From Bathynomus jamesi (taxonomy: Eukaryota; Arthropoda; Malacostraca; Isopoda; Cirolanidae): DNA of 64,000 nucleotides. The notes beneath the pieces were generated by a model that saw only the letters and a list, made by a program, of their open reading frames with translations, was not told the origin of the DNA and made no database searches. Shown here piece after piece: positions 40,794-51,811 of the stretch. The stretch is from the NCBI GenBank assembly GCA_023014485.1, contig JAJOZX010000939.1, positions 471,001 through 535,000 on the forward strand. The letters are read 5' to 3'. Each line of letters starts with the position of its first letter. Position 1 is the first letter of the stretch. The position numbers and the translations under genes are program-made.

Positions 40794-42100
40794 ATATATA
40801 TATATATATATATAAAACACATAATAATACAGTAGATTAAGTAATGCGTAAAAGAAGGGCTTTACTGTTCTTTTAAAGCATTTCCACCAATACACTCATT
40901 CAGGGTGTTAGTAGTTCACAGTATCATTGCCAATATATAGGAGGACAACGTACTAACGAAGCTTCTGTTCGTGGCTCATCACCAATGGAAGCAACAATTC
41001 TGTGTTCTCATAATCCAGTGAGCAGTCAGATTTATAATCGTTTCCTTTCTTGTGTCGTTAATAGGCATCGCAGATACTCCTGGTTTTATAAGTTCGGGTG
41101 CATGATTCATCAGGAACGACATGTACTAGAAATGTACGTTCCCTCTCAAAGGCACCACAAATGCACCCATTTCAATCACAAGCATATTCACGAATCACCG
41201 ATTTGATGTGGCTAAGAAAGTAGGCTTACTATAATTTATGAATGATGATATCGAAACGAATAATTAGGGGGTCACCAGGTCTTGCAGACCAATTAATGTT
41301 TAATTAGAAAAGTAATTCAATTATTTGTTCACAGTGATTAACAGTTCAATAACGGTATTTATAGTGATTAACAATTATATAACGGCATTTGTACTATGCT
41401 AAATATGACTGAGTATTAGCAATAAGAAAAATGGTTATACAGACTAATTGTTGAGTAATTACAATGATGATAAATACTAATTTAGGTAGGCTAATGATAT
41501 GCCGAGTGAACCCAGAAATAAATAATGAAACCTATTGATAATAGAATTAATGTACGTACGTTAGGTACAATAAACAGATTAAGTAATACATTAATTTAAA
41601 TAGGCTAATGGGATATGCAAAAGGGAACACAGAATAGATAATGAAAGCCTATTGACAACTAAATTAATGCACGTACGGTAGGTACAGTAAATAGATTAAG
41701 CAATACACTAATTTAGATAGGCTAATGCGATATGCAAAAGTGAACATAGAATAAATAATGTAAGCCTATTGACAGCTGAAATAATGCACGTACGGTTGGA
41801 ATGAAAGCCTATTTACAACTGAAATAATGCACATACGGGTGGTACAGTAAATGGATTAGGCCGTCAAGACTGAAATGCATAAAAGAACATGTAAACAGTA
41901 GGATGCACGATAAGTAAATTATACCAGTGATCACAACAACAAGGTTTATACAAAACTACGATATTGGTACGACACTTGAAATAGGCCTACTGCAGTCTTA
42001 ACGAGAGAGTTAGTTTTCCAGGTAGCTTGCGTACACTTGGATATAGCCCAAACGAGACGCACGATTACACTGTGTAGGCTTCGTGTGGATTACTTAAGAC
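40794..42100. other. No gene seen; contains a minisatellite
   Basis: Apart from the 117-base tandem repeat at about 41465-41870 no feature is recognised. The 73-aa frame at 40985-41206 has no visible relative. Confidence 0.45.
41465..41870. repeat. Minisatellite of about 117 bp, 3-4 imperfect copies
   Basis: Units share TAGGCTAATG-GATATGC, GCCTATTGACA and AATGCACGTACGGT in the same order, at intervals of about 115-117 bases. The last unit is shortened. Confidence 0.75.
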
Positions 42101-42890
42101 GAGTCAAAAGGAGCTTACCGCAAATGATAGAACTCTGGAGCTTGAAGACCTACTTGATGGGTTGACCGATATTTGGCCAGTAATGACCTTGGAGACTGAA
42201 TGCCTAGGTGAGGTTGACCGTATTGCGTTTCGCCCGTCGAGGATGACCTTGAAGACGGTAGGTGGCCTGCTGAAACTACTTGTTGAAAGGGCGCCGATCG
42301 AACTGTGGTGGAGGATGAGTGAAGCGAAATGGTTTGGTGGCTTGTGGCTTAATAAGGAGTTTACGGACCTGGGCCTCGAAAGGTGCTTCTGAAGTGTGGT
42401 GAGCTTTGCCGCCGTCCTTGAGGATGAAAGTTGACAGCCGGTCGAGAACTGGTAAGAGGCCACAGAACGCCTACAGCAGTGATGTTCTTTCTTGCAGGAC
42501 GGAATTGTAGAGTCGCCTCAAGTGTTGCTTCGTTCTTGTATATGGTTGAAGTGTGGTTTGGACTGATGCCGGGTAAGGACGATGATGGCGCTGCGTGGAG
42601 AGAGTAGAATCACGAGGGGACGTAACGAGCGGAGTGAGGGCGAATGCCAGTGAATTCTGCCTTATATATGCTCGTAAGACGCTAACTTTTCGTGGGCCTT
42701 TTTGAAACCACAAGCGTCCTTTTGTTTCTGTTTCCTTGAACACCACGTATGTTTTTCGATTCCTGATGATTCTAAGACGTCTGCAGACGGCGAAGAAGAA
42801 AGGATTTCTTTGTCTGTTTCTTTGTCTGTTTCTTTGTCTGCCATCTACAAGTAGTCCCCTCTCAGAGATTGCACAGGAGCGATAATAAGG
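42101..42890 (-). other. Possible LTR-side sequence of a Ty3/gypsy element
   Basis: On the minus strand this follows the stop of the gypsy pol fragment. A purine run GAGAGGGGA (about 42858) could be a polypurine tract, and CATATATAAGG (about 42670) a TATA box. The region is GC-richer than its surroundings. No second LTR is identified, so this is tentative. Confidence 0.35.
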
Positions 42891-43265
42891 AGAATCACTA
42901 TTTCGGGGCAAAACTTACGCGGCCATTCCGAGTGCGGACGCCAGGTCTTGCATTTGGCTGTGCTGCTGTGGCAGGAGGGTTCGAAACATCTTTCTGGACT
43001 GGGGAATCGGGCAGAGTTGGGGCTGCTGTAGTAGGTTGTGTGGGGACTGTTGGGGAAATGGGGTCGTCCTCGAGGTACGCCGGCTTCAGGCGATCGATCG
43101 ACACTACGTCCTTGCGTCCTTTTGTTTCTGTTTCCTTGAACACCACGTGTGTTTTTCGCTTCCTGATGATTCTAAGATGTCTGCAGACAGGGAAGAAGAA
43201 AGGATTTCTTTGTCTATTTCTTTGTCTGTTTCTTTGTCTGCTTCTTTGTCTGCCCTCTACAAGTT
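42710..43265. repeat. Direct duplication with (TCTTTGTCTGTT)n
   Basis: About 145 bases at 42710-42855 recur at 43107-43262. Shared are CCTTTTGTTTCTGTTTCCTT, GATGATTCTAAGA and an array of TCTTTGTCTGTT units. The duplicated part spans the start of the gypsy pol fragment. Confidence 0.75.
42898..43150 (-). pseudogene. Ty3/gypsy pol C-terminal tail
   Basis: The 82-aa frame reads VFKETETKGRKDVVSIDRLKPAYLEDD, a proline/threonine-rich stretch, then VRTRNGRVSFAPK before the stop. The VSIDRLKPAYL block and the TRxGRxVxF terminus are typical of the end of Ty3/gypsy integrase. No protease, reverse transcriptase or integrase core lies in the window, so this is a 3' fragment. Confidence 0.65.
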
Positions 43266-43636
43266 TTTAAACTAAATTTAATTAGAAGCCAATTGTAATC
43301 GAACTAACCCAACCAAATTTAGCCCAGCCCAATGTTATCTAACTTGGCAGCGTACAGGCCAGTACATCCAATCCAACCAAAGTTCATATAACTATTTATC
43401 ATAACTCCACTTGAGCCAACTACACTATATAAAACTTATTTTACATCGTACCCAATACCGTGATTGGGGCTGTGAACCAGTCAATAATGTTAAAAGGAAA
43501 TTCATTTTGGGAATCTGAAGTAACAAGACAAGGCTTCTTTCCAAAGAAGACGGATAACTTATATAGTATATATGATATTAGTTCAAAAAGATTATTGTAT
43601 TCTATCAAAAGAACCGTGTAACTGGTAAATATTGAG
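43266..43636. other. No gene seen
   Basis: AT-rich spacer between the gypsy fragment and the 5S-like sequence. Confidence 0.4.
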
Positions 43637-43753
43637 GGCTACGTTTAAGCTAGGGTCGTAACACCGCTTCCCGCCGATCAGCGAAGTTAAAAGACATTGG
43701 GTCTGGTGAAATGATGGATGGGAGACCGTCCTCTGCGTCCAGATTACGTAGCC
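43637..43753 (+). rRNA. 5S rRNA-like sequence (pseudogene or 5S-derived repeat)
   Basis: The 117-base length is close to the 120 of 5S rRNA. The ends pair perfectly (GGCTACG with CGTAGCC, helix I). Internal promoter regions are recognisable: GATCAGCGAAGTTAAAAGAC (A box), ATTGGGTCTGG and GATGGATGGGAGACCG (C box). The 5' third and the loop E/helix IV area diverge from the animal consensus. It could be a decayed 5S gene or the head of a 5S-derived SINE. Confidence 0.6.
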
Positions 43754-44284
43754 TAGTAGGTCTCTTCCGTCGTATGGCTTTAGATGTTGCAAAGAAGATA
43801 AACAACCTGAACATTACATTTGGCGAATACTGTAATAAGTTAATAACTTTTTTACAAACATTTAAATTTCCTTAACTGATCTAATTTAATCTCCCATTCA
43901 AGAGCTTCATTATTCATTTCTGTAAAATTACTTAATTTTTTTTCATATCTTTATTTATATTCACTTTATCGTGACTACTTTCGTCCATTTCAATATGTAT
44001 TCACGAATACATATGGATACAAAGGTTGTATACAAGTAGCCTACATTAAGTACATTAGTTCATATACGAGTACATACACTCAAATCAGAGTCCATAACTC
44101 AGTTGATAATACCGCGTCTCTGTAAGCGTAGTGAAGACACCGAGGTCGAGGGAGTTATTCGACTCCCGTTAGTGCTAGTAATCATAATTCAGAGGTTAGG
44201 GCAATGGGCCCCATTTGGTAGTTTGGCCTGAGCATTTTGCCACTTTCTGGTCATCCAACGGATTATATATAATTACATCCACTT
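43754..44284. other. Spacer with a weak tRNA-like patch
   Basis: Around 44090-44160 the order ATAACTCAGTTGATAATACC and ATTCGACTCCC loosely resembles tRNA A and B boxes. Stems are poor. Nothing else is seen. Confidence 0.3.
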
Positions 44285-44291
44285 GAACACA

Positions 44292-44371
<80 letters not shown>
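44285..44371. repeat. (CA)n then (TA)n microsatellite
   Basis: About 50 bases of CA repeat followed by about 34 of TA, at the left end of a LINE fragment. Confidence 0.9.
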
Positions 44372-44375
<4 letters not shown>

Positions 44376-44377
44376 CA

Positions 44378-44515
44378 GATATGCGTATCCGGCTACGAGG
44401 GTAGGAGTAGAGTGGAAACCAACTCTCTCCTCCACCAAATTCTGCAAATGAAGTAGGATGCTGCAGAGGAGTCAACCGTTCGGCCATTCGAAGACATCAA
44501 GAAGCCTCAAGTAAG
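44378..44515 (+). pseudogene. LINE family alpha, extreme 3' end
   Basis: GGCTACGAGGGTAGGAG through TGCAAATGAAGTAGGATGCTGC matches the 3' end of the copy at 52196-53590 (GGCTACGAGGGCAGGAG, TGCAAATGAGGCGGGATGC). About 140 bases; ends before (TA)n. Confidence 0.7.
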
Positions 44516-45156
44516 TATATATATATGCCTTCTAAGGAAACTAATTTGGTCCATCCACTCTTAAATATTGTCTGTAATATCGCCTGTTTCATGAATTACG
44601 CAAGATGAAAGTTATCGAAAGAAAAACAAATTAAAGCATAATAATAAATATAATGAAAGAAGAAGAACGAAAAATTAATAATGCAAAGAAATAAAGGCAT
44701 TTATTGGAAAGAAAAAAGTAAATATGATGTAATTAAGAATGATCTTGAAAATATATAATACAAAGAAAGAATTAATTTTCTTCGACTCATCCACCTTAAA
44801 AGAACGAGCACACACAACTAAATTAAAATTGATAAAGAACATTGACCCGCAACCAAAGGTAAATGTAATGAACACTGATAATTATTAATAGAAAACAAGA
44901 ACACGCAGGAAGAGTGAACATGAAAGTAAATTAAAATTACATGAACAGAGAAACCATTTCCTATAAAGAAAAGAAGCATTCAAAATACCAATTGTTGAAA
45001 TCAGACAATGTTTAAATCCAAAAATTTATTCATGGAAATTGGTTTTAGTTGTTTGTCATTGTTTATTTCGAAACTGAAAATTCATTCGCATTCTGGAATT
45101 CATAGTCAATTCCATTGCAGACTTTCAAATTGGATGATTGTTATAGGGACGTGTTA
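44516..45156. other. No gene seen
   Basis: A-rich spacer. The open frame on the minus strand at 44675-44875 looks like chance in AT-rich DNA. Confidence 0.4.
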
Positions 45157-45165
45157 CTGCTCTAC

Positions 45166-47229
45166 TAGGGCGGGTCGTACTCAGGTGACAACATGAATCT
45201 GAAGGAAATCCTACCATCAGGGGTGTCTAAATTATGTGTTTTTACATGGAGAATTCAAATATGAGCTTATTGTTTGGATAGGATAACTCTAACCTACATC
45301 ATTTTGTATCTGTAAATTGCCAATTTTACCCTTTTGAACCCCTTTATAATATATTAAAAGATATAAGGTAAATCATTTATATTGACAAGGCCAAATCAAC
45401 TTTACATATATTTATTAATAGGTGAACTGCATGTATATCACTGGATATAATTACAAAGATCATTCTCTTGACATCTTGAACTTTGCCAGGTTGCACAAAT
45501 CCTGCTTTGACTCAGACTTGGACATCAGCTTCCTGCTGGTCTCCTGAGCCCTGATCCCTCCATCCCTCTTTTCCTGTGAGAAGTACTTAGCAGAAGCCTC
45601 AGTCACCATTTTAACAACCCTCTCAATGCTTTGTGTGTGGCAAGGCCAGTTGCGCACCTCCATGGGGGTGTTGATGAAGTTTTTCACCTCTGAGGTGCTT
45701 AGAGAGCAGGTGAGAGGTGGCTCTGACACACCTTCTGACCAGCTGATCAAGTCACCGATGCTGGAAGCATCACAATTGATGTCAGGTGTCCTTCTGCTCC
45801 TAACAGAGGAGTCCCCCAGCTGAGTGTCCGGGACCCCCTCTCCCCTGATGGCCAGGATTCTCTCCACCCCTTCAATCCTCTCCTTCTGATCCTCAGAGCA
45901 GAGTAGTGTTTGGAGGATGACTTCACTGTGGGCATACCAAGCAGATCTTCTCACAGTTGGCATCACAATATCCAGCACCTCCTTTCTCTGGGACTTGAGG
46001 CAGTCCAGCTGAAAGAGGATGTGCCTAGGCCCTTCGATCCAGGAGTGCTTGACCTTCACGTTGAACCAACATGGGTAATACACTCCAATGATGAATTCCA
46101 CAATGAATTGCAGAATCTTCAGGTTCTTTCCTTTAAGTCCGTGCTTTGACACCCAGAGCCTGAGAAGTCTGTTCGCTGTGGTGAGCCAGCGGCTGTGGTT
46201 TACTGGTCCTATCTCTAACAGAGCCAGCCCTGCAGGAAGTACTCCATCCCTGACTGCACAGACAATTTTATAGCCATAGTATTGATCAGTTGAGAGATCT
46301 TGAATGACCTTGTCAGGAAGCTTGATCAGTGGAGGGCCAACAGAGATTCGGGTGAAGTTTGGATTGATATCAAAGTCTGTAGCAGAATCAAGGAGCTTTC
46401 CTATTGGCCCGGATAATTTTTTGTCTGACAGAGTAGGGCCATCAAGGTCAACAATGAGATGGCGCAGGGGAAGTTCAACAGTGTGCAGGTTGCACACCAA
46501 CCAGACCAGCTTTCTCCCCAGGTGCAGCTCCAGCTTCCGCATTACTCCAGCTTTCATACCAGTGTTGACATTTGTTGAGTCTCCTCCAATGGCCAACAAG
46601 GTCTTATCATAACCCCTCTCTTTCAGCCAGGCAAACAGGACCTTAGCAATCTTCTCCGCATGTGACTCCTCTTTAGTTGCTTTCTCTGGGGTAAAGTGGA
46701 ACAGATAGTAGCTGCCAGGCTCACTAACAACACTATAGTGTTCTTCCTTGATCTTTGCGGGAAAAGATTGGTCACTGCCCTCAGCTTCCATCATCACATT
46801 GGTCAAGTCAATCCGCCCATCAAAGAGGATGCAAGAGATCCCCCTCTCCTCCCGTCAAAATATTTCATATACCAAACTGTATGATAATTACAATTAAGTG
46901 GAATGGCACACCTTTTTATTTGAGTATTTAAATATTATTATTATTATATGAATTACATTATATGTGTTTATATGAATTAGTTAGAACAATGCTCTATGAG
47001 AGATAACGTGAGCAGCCATGATAGAAAACGTGAGAAGACATATTCTGGGCTAACTACAATAGTAAAATAATCAACAATTTAATAATAATCAACTGCAAAA
47101 TGATGTAGGTTAGGGTTATCAGAATTAAATATTTTCTTCAGAATTGTGTTCTACAGTATACACCAAAATATGTCATTTGAACACCCCTCTCCATTGATTT
47201 AAAAAAAATGCATAGTATGACCCGCCCTA
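45166..47229 (-). mobile_element. DNA transposon with TAGGGCGGGTC ends and 9-bp duplication
   Basis: Ends are TAGGGCGGGTCGTACT at 45166 and the inverse of TAGGGCGGGTCATACT ending at 47229. CTGCTCTAC is exactly duplicated outside (45157-45165 and 47230-47238). The only gene is a large minus-strand frame. Inverted similarity also appears further in, for example AACTCTAACCTACATCATTTT near 45285 against its complement near 47100. The superfamily is not clear; 9-bp duplications point towards Mutator-like elements. Confidence 0.8.
45460..46850 (-). CDS. Transposase-like protein (GGDSTNVNTG family), 5' part missing
   Basis: The 448-aa frame starts at the first Met (46806). Homology seems to extend upstream through ISCILFDGRIDLTN to about 46850, where a stop appears, so an upstream exon is likely missing or spliced. 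Visible blocks: FDGRIDLT (candidate first D), HYSVVSEPGSYYLFHFTP, LLAIGGDSTNVNTGMKAGV (candidate second D), LVWLVCNLHTVELPLRHL (C-x-x-H, as in the zinc-binding insertion of hAT/CACTA-like enzymes) and WPCHTQSIERVVKMVTEAS (candidate final E). The acidic triad is an inference from the family's conserved blocks. I know this family as unnamed proteins scattered in invertebrate genomes. The frame is long and uninterrupted, unlike most neighbours. Confidence 0.7.
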
Positions 47230-47342
47230 CTGCTCTACTTTCAGTCTGTGGAAGTCACACGGAGAAGTCATCTTTATCACTCATTTTGATACACACCAAA
47301 CGTTTTAAAGGTAATTATTTGAAACTATTCTTTTAAAAATTA

Positions 47343-49706
47343 CACTGGTCAACAAAGATTTTTCATCAGAGTAAAATTTGTGGTGGCTGGATAGCATTTT
47401 TCACGCTGATTCCAAAACTGCATTCAGAATTTTTCTAGCACGTATAGTTTTCAAGATGAAGGCATATATATAACTACACAGATTTAACCATTTTAAATAG
47501 GCAAAATACTAATATTTCAACATTTGATTGTGTTTATTTTATTGTGTTTTTTTAGTTTATTCATCTTATTTATTTCAATTATCTTAATTATACATCTTAT
47601 GTATTTCAGGTGTGAGCTTTTACGTCTAGCAGCATTGTGATTCAGGCAACAACGCCGTGCTTTGTGTGTCAAAAGATCAGTCCAGTCCAAGAACTTGTTG
47701 TGTCAAGTTGGTGTACATTTTTTTTAATTTATAGTTTGCTCAGGTCAGTCAACATGCCTCGACAATGTAAGAATGACCCCGACAAGTTCTGTTTCGTATG
47801 CGGCCAGTTGACAACTAAAACACAGCGACGAAGTATTACAACCGACATTAAGAAAATATACAAGCTATACTTTGGTTGCCATCTAGGTGACCAAGATAAA
47901 CCATGGGCGCCACATCAAATCTGTTCTGGCTGTTCAAATGGATTACGTGATTGGCTTAACAAAAAGAAAGCTTCAATGCCATTTGCCATACCCATGATAT
48001 GGAGGGAGCCGAGAGATCATCATGAAGACTGTTATTTTTGTAGTGTGAACTTAATGGGGTTTTCTGTCAAGAACAAACACCAGATTGTATATCCAAATTT
48101 GGATTCAGCACGTAGACCAGTAAAACATGATGAAACATTGCCCATTCCAATTCCCCCCAAGTGATAGGCTAGATTCTATCATAGATGACATGGAAAGTGA
48201 TGAAGGTGCAACTGGCGTTTCCGGACCATCTACAGAACCAGAGTACACTTTTGAAGGTAGACATTTAGAGCCTAAAAAGTTAACCCAAGGACAGTTGAAT
48301 GATCTTGTTAGAGACTTATCGCTGTCTAAGAGAAATCAGAGCTTCTCGCCTCAAGACTAAAGGAGAACAATTTACTTGAGAACAATGTTCGTGTTAGTTA
48401 CTACCGAAAGCGGAATTTTGAATTAACAGCATTCTTTTCAGTAGACGGTCCTCTCTGTTATTGCCATGACATCAATGGACTATTTACAGCCATATCTCAG
48501 ACGTACGTGGCATCTGAGTGGCGCCTCTTTATTGATTCGTCGCAGAGAAGCCTGAAAGCAGTTCTTTTGCATAATGGTAATATAATACCATCCATCCCCT
48601 TGCCCATTCCGTCCATCTAAAAGAGACATATGACAATATGGATATACTACTTAAGGCAATCAAATACGACAGTCATCAATGGAATGTTTGTGGAGATCTA
48701 AAAGTTATAGGAATGCTTATGGGTATGCAGTCAGGATTCACAAAATTTTGTTGTTTCCTTTGCCTGTGGGACAGTCGCGCCACTATAGAACATTACACCA
48801 AAAGTGACTGGCCACTTAGGTATACATATGTCCCAGGGATAAGCAATGTCCAGTCTGTCCCTTTAGTGGATCCCCAAAAGATCTATCTGCCACCTCTTCA
48901 CATTAAACTTGGTTTAATGAAGAATTTTGTTAAAGCAATGGGTAAAGTCAATTCTGAAGGGTTCCAATACCTTTCAAGGAAATTTCCGAAGGTTACTGCA
49001 GCAAAATTGAAGGAAGGAATTTTTGTTGGGCCACAAATAAGGGAGGTTTTGAATGACACTGAATTTGAAAAAGTCCTAAGTCCTCTGGAATTGAAGGCTT
49101 GGCTGGCGTTCAAATGGATATGTGAAAACTTTCTTGGAAGCAACAAGTCACCTGCGTATAAGGATGGAGTGAAGAACCTCCTTGATGCCTTCAAAGAAAT
49201 GGAGTGTCGAATGTCGTTAAAAATTCACTTCCTGCATTCACACTTAGATTTCTTTCCTGAAAACCTTGGTGCAGTGAGTGACGAGCAAGGAGAGCGCTTT
49301 CATCAAGATATTCAGATGATGGAGAAGCGCTACCAAGGATATTGGAATGAAAGCATGATGGCGGACCATTGTTGGATGCTGTATCGTGACAATCCAGGCC
49401 AAATTTACAAAAGGAAATCACACTCACAGCGCTTTTAATAAAATAATGTATATATTCTTTATTTATAAGTACATTGAATAAGGTATATGATGTATTTGTT
49501 GTTTAGCATTCCTAAGTGTGATCTATACATCCATAAATTTTCTTATAGCAATATCAAAAACTTAAAAATCAAAACCAGTGTATCTATATAACTATACGTG
49601 CTAGAAAAGAAATAAAACCAGATTCGGAATCAGCGCGAAAAATGCATTAAGAAAAGTGTGATCATGTTTGTGATGAGAAAAAAAAGTTTCATTTTGTTGG
49701 CCAGTG
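47343..49706 (+). mobile_element. DNA transposon with CACTGG ends and TTA duplication, full-length relative
   Basis: Ends read CACTGGTCAACAAAG at 47343 and the inverse of CACTGGCCAACAAAA ending at 49706. TTA is duplicated (47340-47342, 49707-49709). Inverted similarity extends about 125 bases inward, including TTTTTCACGCTGATTCC and TTTCTAGCACGTATAGTT. The element is 2.36 kb and holds one transposase. CACTG ends and 3-bp duplications match the CACTA (CMC) superfamily. A shortened relative is at 817-1837. Confidence 0.85.
47637..49438 (+). pseudogene. CACTA-like transposase (GERFHQD family), frameshifted
   Basis: First frame (likely start 47752, MPRQCKNDPDK): CFVCGQ, then C and H residues to CSGCSNGLRDW and CYFCSVNLMGF, a multi-cysteine zinc-binding N-terminus. 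A frame change lies near 48160. The second frame runs to 48360. Then, in the frame near 48330-48600, SYYRKRNFELTAFFS, CYCHDINGLF and LFIDSSQRSLKAVLLHNG appear; FIDSS is the candidate first D. The last frame (48638-49438) holds VCGDLKVIGMLMG (second D), CCFLCLWDSR (CxxC), KIHFLHSHLDFF (H-x-x-H) and DEQGERFHQDI (final E). The order D, D-CxxC, H-x-x-H, E is that of RNase H-like transposases of the CACTA/Chapaev/hAT type. Two or three shifts prevent activity. Confidence 0.75.
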
Positions 49707-49709
49707 TTA

Positions 49710-50405
49710 TTTACGTAAACCATCCTTTAAGTGATGTACCAGGTACAGATACACTCGTGTTAAAATTACTGAATTTGGGAATTTCATGCAGTATATTTCA
49801 GTCTCCCCCTCTCTCTCCCCCCTTCTCTAAAATTACGACACACTGTCAGTACTTTTAAACATTTTACCAAAATAGTGTTGATGTATTCGTGAAATATCGC
49901 GTTTCACGCTCAAATCTTGATTTTCGTAATGAAGTTATTAGTCTGAAGTTTATTCAGGCAACATTCAATAAATATCTAATTCCCGAAAGAAATTTAGAAT
50001 TCGCAATATTTCCCGATTATTTTTAACTTATCTTATGGGGCCTTCCTTTATATTTTCGCAATGAACCTTGATTAACCTAAATCCAAAAAGAATACAAGGA
50101 GGATACAGAATTTTGTTCTCGCTTCGTTGAGTCGTCAGCGTGGGTTTCAGAGACAGGGATTCGAATTCTACACTAAAAATGTCCTTTTACCTATGCTTTC
50201 CACATGAACGTTCGTATGAACGTTACGAAACGTAGATGGAAAGTACAGAAGTCACTTAGATTCCGTAAACAGGAATGTGGAAAGTACGTGGGAAGTACAT
50301 GAGGGACTTTGCTCCAGGCACAGTTAGAATGTTGAAGTACAACAGTGAATTCTTGATTTGGAACGGAAACGTTAGCTGACAGCCTATTGGGCAAAGAGAC
50401 CGAAA

Positions 50406-50454
<49 letters not shown>

Positions 50455-51159
50455 GTGTGTGTGTGTGTGTGTGTGTGAAAATAATAATTCCAACATTAAT
50501 TTTTGCATATAAAGTTCAAACTCGCATGACACTCTTACTGTATATAAAATTCATGCAAGTTTGGAAAATAAGTAAAATCTTAATTTTCTTTCTATTTTAT
50601 TTTTTCTAAGTAATTTCCTATCCAATACTTGATGAATTATTTTTTTGTATAATTACCTAATCATTCTTTATATTAAAAATTAATCGTAATTTTAAATTCT
50701 GCAATGTTAATTTTTTTATTTTCTCTTAAATCATAAAAGATGAAGTCATATCCTGAATTAACATTTAATATTCAATTTTAAACATTTAATTTTAATAAAA
50801 TGCATATCTTAACTTCCATTTTTAGTTGGCACCCCAAATCATGATAACATCAGATTTGTCAATATGCTGTTACAGCGGAATTTGCCTTCATCTTCAAATA
50901 TTTTGCTTTATCAGTTTCTGCAAGATCCACATAATATGGATTGAGTTAGCAAAAGAATTCATTTTATTAAGAATCGGAAAAAACAAGTCAACATTAAATA
51001 ATAATTACGTCACCAAATTAAATCGTATACCAGTACAAACCATTGCAATCTTTCAAATTATTATTCTGATATGACCGAGAGGCTGAAAGCATATCCTGTA
51101 ATATTTTTGAAACAGTAATAGTCAGTAAAAGATATGTTTAACTCCGTATTCCCCGAAGA
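49710..51159. other. AT-rich spacer with (TA)n/(GT)n
   Basis: A (TA)n(GT)n tract spans about 50408-50477. I see no gene or element end in the rest. Confidence 0.45.
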
Positions 51160-51610
51160 ATTCTTACCTCTCATCCTTCTTCTTCCTCTGTGAAACTTTT
51201 TTCTCCGTTGGGCTCCTCCGACCACAATCTTATATCTGTTTCCTGTCCTATTGCTCCTATTCCGCCTTTGGATCCTCCCATAAGGAAGCGCCTTTGGTAC
51301 TTTGTCGCCGCTGATTGGGAGGCTCTTAGGCAGCACTTCTCTGATTTCCCATGGAATGATTACTGCTTCCGTGGCCGGGGCCCTTCCGAATGTGCTGAGC
51401 GCATCACGGAGGAGCGCATCACGGCATGGAGGCGTAAATTCCATATAATATTCCTTCTACTAATGCAACAACACACAACTCAATCCTTTCTCTTCTCTTA
51501 ACATTCTTGGCGTTTCCTTTTCTTGTGATCTTTCCTGGGAAGATCACATATACTGTACTCTCTTTCTAAAACAGCTTGTTAGGGGTTAGGTGTGCTGCAT
51601 CGACTCCGAT
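51160..51610 (+). pseudogene. LINE family beta with internal deletion
   Basis: The frame 51190-51450 encodes [36 protein letters not shown] and DFPWNDYCF, then [10 protein letters not shown]. These are the end of the apurinic-like endonuclease and its linker in Jockey-like LINEs; the SDHN histidine is an active-site residue. At about 51450 it jumps to sequence encoding [15 protein letters not shown], normally about 1 kb further on beyond the polymerase. The palm is therefore deleted. Confidence 0.7.
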
Positions 51611-51622
51611 ATATACAGTATA

Positions 51623-51624
<2 letters not shown>

Positions 51625-51678
<54 letters not shown>

Positions 51679-51716
51679 GAATTTGTCTCGTCTCAATAAA
51701 ACTTATCATTATGGCG

Positions 51717-51748
<32 letters not shown>

Positions 51749-51749
51749 T

Positions 51750-51809
<60 letters not shown>
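51625..51809. repeat. (TA)n, spacer, (CA)n, (TA)n
   Basis: TA at 51625-51674, about 45 bases of unique sequence, CA repeats at about 51719-51769 and TA to 51809. Confidence 0.9.

Positions 51810-51811
<2 letters not shown>

Noticed and set aside
40845..40925. Fourth hammerhead on the minus strand
   Set aside because: CTGAATGAGTGTATTGGTGGAAA resembles the PLE-B motif, but the core has an extra base and stem II does not pair. At best it is a decayed relic.
42869..43270. 133-aa plus-strand frame ending in leucine/cysteine repeats
   Set aside because: It is the complement of the gypsy integrase tail plus translation of the TCTTTGTCTGTT minisatellite.
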